Shown here: positions 61,501 to 64,000 of the stretch, in pieces
How positions within the stretch are numbered: the stretch's first letter is position 1
Layout of the letters: each line of letters opens with the position of its first letter
Source: Bradyrhizobium sp. sGM-13
Lineage (GTDB): Bacteria > Pseudomonadota > Alphaproteobacteria > Rhizobiales > Xanthobacteraceae
Length of the DNA stretch: 64,000 nt
Direction of reading: 5' to 3'
NCBI RefSeq assembly: GCF_018398875.1
Contig: NZ_JAGWDK010000020.1
Location: 1-64,000, forward strand
The notes under the pieces: model-generated
Databases searched by the model: none
Told to the model about the DNA's origin: nothing
Seen by the model: only the letters and a program-made list of their open reading frames with translations
Program-made: the position numbers and the translations under genes

Positions 61501-62019
61501 CGGGTTGACCACCGGCATCAGCGCTGCCGCGAACACCTGCTCGCTCTGGTGGGCGAGCGTCGAGGACTGGCAGCCATGGTCGTCGCCGGCCAGCGCAATC
61601 ACGCCGCCATTCGGCGAGGTGCCGGCGGAGTTGGCATGCTTCAGCGCATCGACGGAACGGTCGACGCCGGGGCCCTTGCCATACCAGATGCCGAATACGC
61701 CATCGACCTTGGCGCCCGGGAACATGCCGACCTGCTGGCTCCCCCATACAGCGGTAGCCGCCAGATCCTCGTTGAGACCCGGTGAGAACTCGATGTCATG
61801 CTGCTTGAGGAAAGTTTTGGCGCGCCACAGCGCGTGATCGTACATGCCGAGCGGCGAGCCGCGATAGCCGGAGATGAAGCCTGCGGTGTTGAGCCCCTGT
61901 GCGCGATCGCGTTCGCGCTGCAACATGGGAAGGCGGACCAGCGCCTGCGTACCGGACAGAAAGATCCGTTTCGCATCCAGACGGTACTTGTCGTTCAGTC
62001 CCACTTCCATCAACGCCAT
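58546..62019 (-). CDS. Fused indolepyruvate:ferredoxin oxidoreductase (IorAB, 1157 aa)
   Basis: The subunits of indolepyruvate oxidoreductase are fused in one chain. The N-terminal TPP part carries FISGYRGSPLGMYDHALW, VGMFPGAKVDGVFGIWYGK and YFCSGCPHNTSTKIPEG; the middle has an iron-sulphur segment VCEGCGDCSSVSNCVSVQP; the beta-subunit part begins YNILVTGIGGTGVITIGALL. It oxidatively decarboxylates aryl-pyruvates from aromatic amino acids to aryl-acyl-CoA. No ferredoxin gene is adjacent. The start at 62019 gives the usual length. Confidence 0.93.
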   Translation of the reverse strand: MALMEVGLNDKYRLDAKRIFLSGTQALVRLPMLQRERDRAQGLNTAGFISGYRGSPLGMYDHALWRAKTFLKQHDIEFSPGLNEDLAATAVWGSQQVGMFPGAKVDGVFGIWYGKGPGVDRSVDALKHANSAGTSPNGGVIALAGDDHGCQSSTLAHQSEQVFAAALMPVVNPATLQDYLDLGILGFALSRYSGCWVGFKAISETVESSASIVSDPDRIKIITPDDFEMPPGGLSIRWPDAPMEQERRLHGPKMQAVAAFARVNRFDRIVLDSKPARLGIMATGKAYLDLRQALADLGITDVEAQALGLRIYKVALTWPLEESGARAFAEGLQDVLVVEEKRGFIEDQLVRILYNMDAAKRPSVVGKRDESGAMLLPSEGEITPTMVAAAIVARLRKLGHRSPALEQRLAKLESFDRPADGVGAAKLQRTPYFCSGCPHNTSTKIPEGSRAMAGIGCHGMALSVPNRRTQTISHMGAEGVTWIGQAPFTSEPHVFQNLGDGTYTHSGLLAIRAAAAAGVNITYKVLYNDAVAMTGGQPAEGGLSVSQIAHQVSAEGAKRLAIVSDDPEKYPSNYFPAGATVHHRRELDAVQKELREVKGLTVLIYDQTCAAEKRRRRKRGLYPDPPKRVFINERVCEGCGDCSSVSNCVSVQPLETEFGRKRRIDQSNCNKDFSCIEGFCPSFVTVHGGRLRKADRAAADPSALFADLPTPATPALDGAYNILVTGIGGTGVITIGALLGMAAHVEGRACSTLDFTGLSQKNGAVMSHVRIAPQADDLSTVRIAPGGANLILGCDIVVATSIPALSRAERGVTRAIVNADLLPTASFVINPDIDFEAGTMREALNEAVSASDLDILDATGLATALMGDSIATNAFMLGFAFQRGAIPLSLEAIMKAIDLNGAAIEMNKLAFSWGRLAAHDLPRVVSAARFKSSGAAPVRRTLDESIAFRAKFLTDYQNEAYSKRYLADVERVRAAEAKAAPGSHELTEAFAKGLFKLMAYKDEYEVARLYSDGEFAKALKEQFDDAPGVKVSLAPPLLVSRDGLTGHLRKREFGSWIFRAFDILTRFKFLRGTAFDPFGYTAERRIERALPGEYSAMIFRHLDRAKLHDWPRLVALAKSAELVRGYGHVKEANVAKYRAECTRLEAAIGLPVAQAAE

Positions 62020-62215
62020 TCGTCCGCTCCCCGTCGCACGTTCCGCCGGCTATTTGAACCGGTCTAATTGCGAACAGCATGCACCGATTTTGCTATGCGT
62101 GCCCAGCGTGAATTCATGGCCGCAGGGCATATCTCGCCCGTGGTGTGGATCGGCGGGCCTCTTGCGGGAGCCCGCCTTCTTTGAAACGCTCGGGAATTAA
62201 AGGGAGACGCCACGG

Positions 62216-63157
62216 ATGACAGAACCGGCCTTCAGGACCGAGATATTGGAGAGCGACAATCTGCTGGTCGGGCCGTGGCGGAGCCCGAGGCAGATGCTCC
62301 ACGCGCAGGTCTATGATTCGCACGCCTCGATTCACGACGACGCGACCGCGCAGAAGCTCGGCTTTCAGGGCGGCACCATCGAGGGCCCGACCCATTTCAG
62401 CCAGTTCGCGCCGCTGTGTGAACGCATCTGGGGCCAGGCCTGGTTCGAAACCGGCTGCCTGTCCGCGCACTACCGCAATCCCGCCTTCGAAGGCGAAGAA
62501 GTGCAGGCCAACATCGAGAAACCGAAGCCGGGACAAACGCCCTGTGCGATCGGCATGACCAAGCACGACGGCACCGAGATTTTGCGCGGCACCGCTTCCG
62601 TCGGCGACGTAATGGAAACGGCGCTTTCCCGGCGGCTCGGCGAATTGAAGCCGCTCGTCGATCCGGTCATCCTCGCCGACGTCAAGGTCGGCATGAAGAC
62701 GCCGCGTCAGACCGTGAAAATGGATTTCGATCAGCACATGGGCGATCTCCATCCGTTTTCGCTTGCCGAGAAGCTGAAGGTGATCACCGAGCCTTCAGCG
62801 TATTATTCGCAGGAGCTCAATCCCTGGGGCCGCGCGATCATCCCATTCGAAATGCTGAGCGTGTTGTTTCAGCACCGCGCCCGCGAGGACCGGCTGCCGG
62901 TCCGCGGGCCCGCGGTCGGGCTGTTCGCGGACCAGGAGATCCGGCTGCTGCGCGGCCCGCTATTCGTCGGCGAGAACTATGCAACCGAACGCGAGATCGT
63001 CGCCCTCAGCGGCAGCCGCCGCACCGAAAGCGTCTGGGTCCGCACGACCGTGTTCGCAGCCGACGACACACTGGTCGCCACCATGCTGTTGAACATGGCG
63101 AGCATCAAGGATTCCTACGCCAACTACGAGCGGGAGCACCAAGCGCTCTACGGCTAG
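62216..63157 (+). CDS. MaoC-like hotdog-fold protein (313 aa)
   Basis: The sequence suggests two hotdog-fold units: QVYDSHASIHDDATAQKLGF with a dehydratase-like DDATA/GGTIEGPTH pattern, then QELNPWGRAIIPFEMLSVLF and a C-terminal strand set EREIVALSGSRRTESVWVRT. Such enoyl-CoA hydratase or thioesterase folds act on acyl-CoAs, which would suit the neighbouring aryl-pyruvate oxidoreductase and SDR. No catalytic motif is secure. Confidence 0.6.
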   Translation: MTEPAFRTEILESDNLLVGPWRSPRQMLHAQVYDSHASIHDDATAQKLGFQGGTIEGPTHFSQFAPLCERIWGQAWFETGCLSAHYRNPAFEGEEVQANIEKPKPGQTPCAIGMTKHDGTEILRGTASVGDVMETALSRRLGELKPLVDPVILADVKVGMKTPRQTVKMDFDQHMGDLHPFSLAEKLKVITEPSAYYSQELNPWGRAIIPFEMLSVLFQHRAREDRLPVRGPAVGLFADQEIRLLRGPLFVGENYATEREIVALSGSRRTESVWVRTTVFAADDTLVATMLLNMASIKDSYANYEREHQALYG

Positions 63158-63179
63158 AGCATGATCCGGAAACAGTACC
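63158..63179. repeat. Half copy of palindromic repeat family C
   Basis: GAGCATGATCCGGAAACAGT followed by ACCCA resembles the reverse complement half of the element at 40360-40400, without its partner arm. Confidence 0.6.
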
Positions 63180-63200
63180 CAATCCCGGGAGTGGAATGAG

Positions 63201-64000
63201 ATGCGCCTGAAAGATCGTGTCGCCATCGTCGTCGGCGCCGGCCAGAGCCCCGGCGAAGGCATCGGCAACGGCCGCGCCACCGCGCTGACCTTTGCACGCG
63301 AAGGCGCCAAAGTGCTGTGTGTCGATCATAATCTAGCCTCGGCGCAGGAGACCGTCGATATGATCGCCGAGAGCGGCGGCACCGCGGCGGCCTTCAAAGC
63401 CGACGTTACCAAAAATGCCGAGCTCAAGGCGATGGTGGCAGACGGGCAGGCACGCTGGGGCCGCGTAGACGTGCTGCACAACAATGTCGGCGTCAGCCTG
63501 GCCGGCGGTGACGCCGAACTGCTCGAGATCAGCGAGGAAGCGTTCGACCGCTGCGTCGCGATCAATCTTAAGAGCTGCGTGTGGGCGGCCAAGCACGTCA
63601 TCCCGATCATGCGGGCGCAACGAAGCGGCGCCATCATCAACATCTCCTCGATGGCCGCGATCACGACTTATCCTTACGTCGCCTACAAGGCGACCAAGTC
63701 GGCGATGATCGCCTTCACCGAACAGCTCGCCTACCAGAACGCGCAATACGGCATCCGCGCCAACGTCATCCTGCCCGGACTGATTAACACGCCGATGGCG
63801 GTCGACACCCGCGCCCGCGAGTTCAAGAAGAGCCGCGCCGAAGTCGAGGCCGAACGCGACAGCAAGGTGCCGCTGCGCCAGAAGATGGGCACCGGCTGGG
63901 ACGTCGCCAACGCCGCGCTGTTCCTCGCCTCGGACGAAGCGAGTTTTATCACTGGCGTGACACTGCCGGTCGATGGCGGCGCGAGCGTGCGGCGGGGATA
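63201..64000 (+). CDS. Short-chain dehydrogenase/reductase, reaching the window edge (266 aa)
   Basis: The Rossmann segment VAIVVGAGQSPGEGIGNGRA is a variant of the glycine motif, HNNVGVSLAGGD follows, and AYKATKSAMIAFTEQLAYQ carries the Tyr-x3-Lys catalytic pair. The C-terminal GVTLPVDGGASVRRG is a normal SDR end, and the stop (TA...) is cut by the edge, so the gene is essentially complete. It follows the hotdog-like gene by 43 bases containing half a family C repeat. Confidence 0.88.
   Translation, partial: MRLKDRVAIVVGAGQSPGEGIGNGRATALTFAREGAKVLCVDHNLASAQETVDMIAESGGTAAAFKADVTKNAELKAMVADGQARWGRVDVLHNNVGVSLAGGDAELLEISEEAFDRCVAINLKSCVWAAKHVIPIMRAQRSGAIINISSMAAITTYPYVAYKATKSAMIAFTEQLAYQNAQYGIRANVILPGLINTPMAVDTRAREFKKSRAEVEAERDSKVPLRQKMGTGWDVANAALFLASDEASFITGVTLPVDGGASVRRG

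Noticed and set aside
1..64000. CRISPR arrays
   Set aside because: No regularly spaced direct repeats with unique spacers were seen; the tandem repeats at 3150, 7051 and 20003 have no spacers.

Overview
The window looks like chromosomal DNA of a Bradyrhizobium-type alphaproteobacterium. The reasons are very high GC in the core genes, recognisable Bradyrhizobium-like protein sequences (Dxs, FabI, PdxH, GcdH, fused indolepyruvate:ferredoxin oxidoreductase), Rhizobiales gene order (HDAC-like gene, xseB, dxs, tlyA, RNA methyltransferase), and several families of short palindromic intergenic repeats typical of that genus. This assignment rests on sequence recognition, not on a database search.

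Layout. 1-570: a probable IS end, a doubtful tRNA 3' fragment and tRNA-Gln(UUG). 845-4145: an acyl-CoA dehydrogenase and a secreted M15-like peptidase. 4203-11755: an accessory stretch with an uncharacterised membrane protein preceded by a 30-codon leader ORF, a small orphan protein, a structured interspersed repeat (about 6190-6735), a two-gene AT-richer operon (calcineurin-like phosphoesterase with a helical tail plus an HSP90-type GHKL ATPase), and a decayed VapBC pair. 11751-15863: ring-cleaving dioxygenase, periplasmic 5'-nucleotidase and HDAC-like deacetylase. 15994-22623: xseB, a membrane-anchored hydrolase-like protein, dxs, a nucleoside deoxyribosyltransferase, a frameshifted tlyA and a TrmA/RumA-type methyltransferase. 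22802-28304: DUF1194 protein, clpS, adenylate cyclase, aroC, histidine phosphatase and fabI. 28489-33601: ECF sigma and anti-sigma pair, DnaJ-type chaperone, lipoprotein, pdxH and an SDR. 33731-41361: corA, L,D-transpeptidase, extensin-like protein, acyl-CoA ligase and envelope proteins. 41499-47731: MBL hydrolase, gcdH, ribB, a CPA2 antiporter and a DUF3124-like protein. 47798-54522: aminotransferase, Bug receptor, flavin monooxygenase, DMT exporter, Tat-exported amidohydrolase and a His-rich secreted peptide. 54626-64000: thiolase, PhoD, a small secreted protein, indolepyruvate oxidoreductase, a hotdog-fold-like protein and an SDR.

Working together: most genes serve core or catabolic metabolism, including isoprenoid, riboflavin, pyridoxal phosphate, chorismate and fatty-acid synthesis, acyl-CoA and aryl-pyruvate oxidation, and cell-wall remodelling.

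The best candidate for an undescribed system is the two-gene GHKL ATPase and metallophosphoesterase operon at 7247-11066. It sits in an island-like, repeat-rich, compositionally distinct stretch beside a broken toxin-antitoxin locus. A role in conflict or phage defence is inferred from architecture and context only.
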